Shown in pieces: positions 5,987 through 6,307 of a stretch of 6,307 bases of DNA. The DNA comes from Thiotrichales bacterium. GTDB taxonomy: Bacteria; Pseudomonadota; Gammaproteobacteria; J044. The notes beneath the pieces are model-generated. The model saw only the letters and a program-made list of their open reading frames with translations, made no database searches and was not told where the DNA came from. Every line of letters begins with the position of its first letter. Positions within the stretch are counted from its first letter, which is position 1. The stretch spans positions 1 through 6,307 of the forward strand of contig JANTGN010000155.1 of the NCBI GenBank assembly GCA_024762895.1. Direction: 5' to 3'. The translations under genes were made by a program, and so were the position numbers.

Positions 5987-6307
5987 ATGCCAGATCCGAT
6001 TATCCTCAGCTGTTCAGACCTGCCTCCACGGGAACTCGACAAGCTTCTGCAGCCCTACGGTATTCAGGTGGAGCAGGTCTCACCCCGGCAAGCGATACCG
6101 GGGAGTTTCTGGGGTGACTCAGAGGCGGGACTGATCGAGAATCGACTCTATGTGCGACCCGATACGCCGGTCCATTCCGCACTCCATGAGGCCTGCCACT
6201 ATATCTGTATGGATGTCAGCAGACGGGATGGACTGGATACCGATGCCGGCGGTGATTACGATGAGGAAAACGGTGTCTGCTATCTACAGATATTACTGGC
6301 CGATCAC
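5987..6307 (+). CDS. HExxH zincin-like conserved protein, truncated at window edge
   Basis: From ATG at 5987 the frame stays open for 107 codons to the window end. The protein has no signal peptide and so should be cytoplasmic. Residues 64-71 (SALHEACH) contain the zinc-metallopeptidase motif HExxH (H67, E68, H71), and DEENGVCYLQ around 92-101 offers Glu94 as a plausible third zinc ligand, as in gluzincins. The motif, its hydrophobic flanks and the acidic downstream helix argue for a real metallopeptidase-like fold, but the family has no function I can name and proteolysis is unproven. AAGGA from the preceding stop region abuts the ATG with no spacing, so initiation may depend on coupling with the upstream gene. 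The C-terminus is outside the window. Confidence 0.72.
   Translation, partial: MPDPIILSCSDLPPRELDKLLQPYGIQVEQVSPRQAIPGSFWGDSEAGLIENRLYVRPDTPVHSALHEACHYICMDVSRRDGLDTDAGGDYDEENGVCYLQILLADH

Noticed and set aside
5937..6134. Plus-strand frame of 65 codons overlapping the end of rhodanese copy 2 and the HExxH gene
   Set aside because: It is out of frame with both supported genes and shows no coding character of its own.

Overview
The window looks like chromosomal DNA from a Gram-negative proteobacterium, probably a gammaproteobacterium. It encodes an outer-membrane beta-barrel, Sec-exported multiheme cytochromes c and a COQ10/RatA-type START protein. This is inference from gene content alone; no marker gene is present.

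Layout. Positions 1-236 (minus) hold the N-terminal part of a COQ10/RatA-like lipid-binding protein that starts with TTG. An AT-rich divergent intergenic region (237-416) follows, with an FNR-like palindrome and a good sigma-70-type promoter facing right. Next is a two-gene operon: a periplasmic decaheme cytochrome c of the MtrA/DmsE/PioA/MtoA family (417-1433) and a 700-residue MtrB/PioB-family outer-membrane porin (1468-3570). A small exported tetraheme cytochrome of the c3 type (3574-3966, minus) converges on the porin gene with only 3 bp between stop codons. After a divergent intergenic region (3967-4198) come two tandem paralogous genes for exported double-rhodanese proteins (4199-4999 and 5183-5983, both 266 aa, about 68% identical by my hand alignment), separated by a 183-bp spacer. 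Three bases after the second copy starts a gene for a protein with an HExxH zincin motif (5987 to the window edge, truncated).

How the genes may work together. MtrA and MtrB family proteins form a porin-cytochrome conduit that carries electrons across the outer membrane, in either direction depending on the organism (Shewanella MtrAB for metal reduction; Rhodopseudomonas PioAB and Sideroxydans MtoAB for Fe(II) oxidation). The tetraheme cytochrome could shuttle electrons between the conduit and the inner membrane. No outer-surface MtrC/OmcA-type cytochrome and no CymA-type quinol dehydrogenase is in the window, so the direction of electron flow cannot be decided. The neighbouring periplasmic rhodanese pair hints at a link to sulfane-sulfur chemistry. 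That link rests on gene proximity only and is the most interesting hypothesis here.

No RNA genes, insertion sequences, CRISPR arrays or convincing intrinsic terminators were seen.
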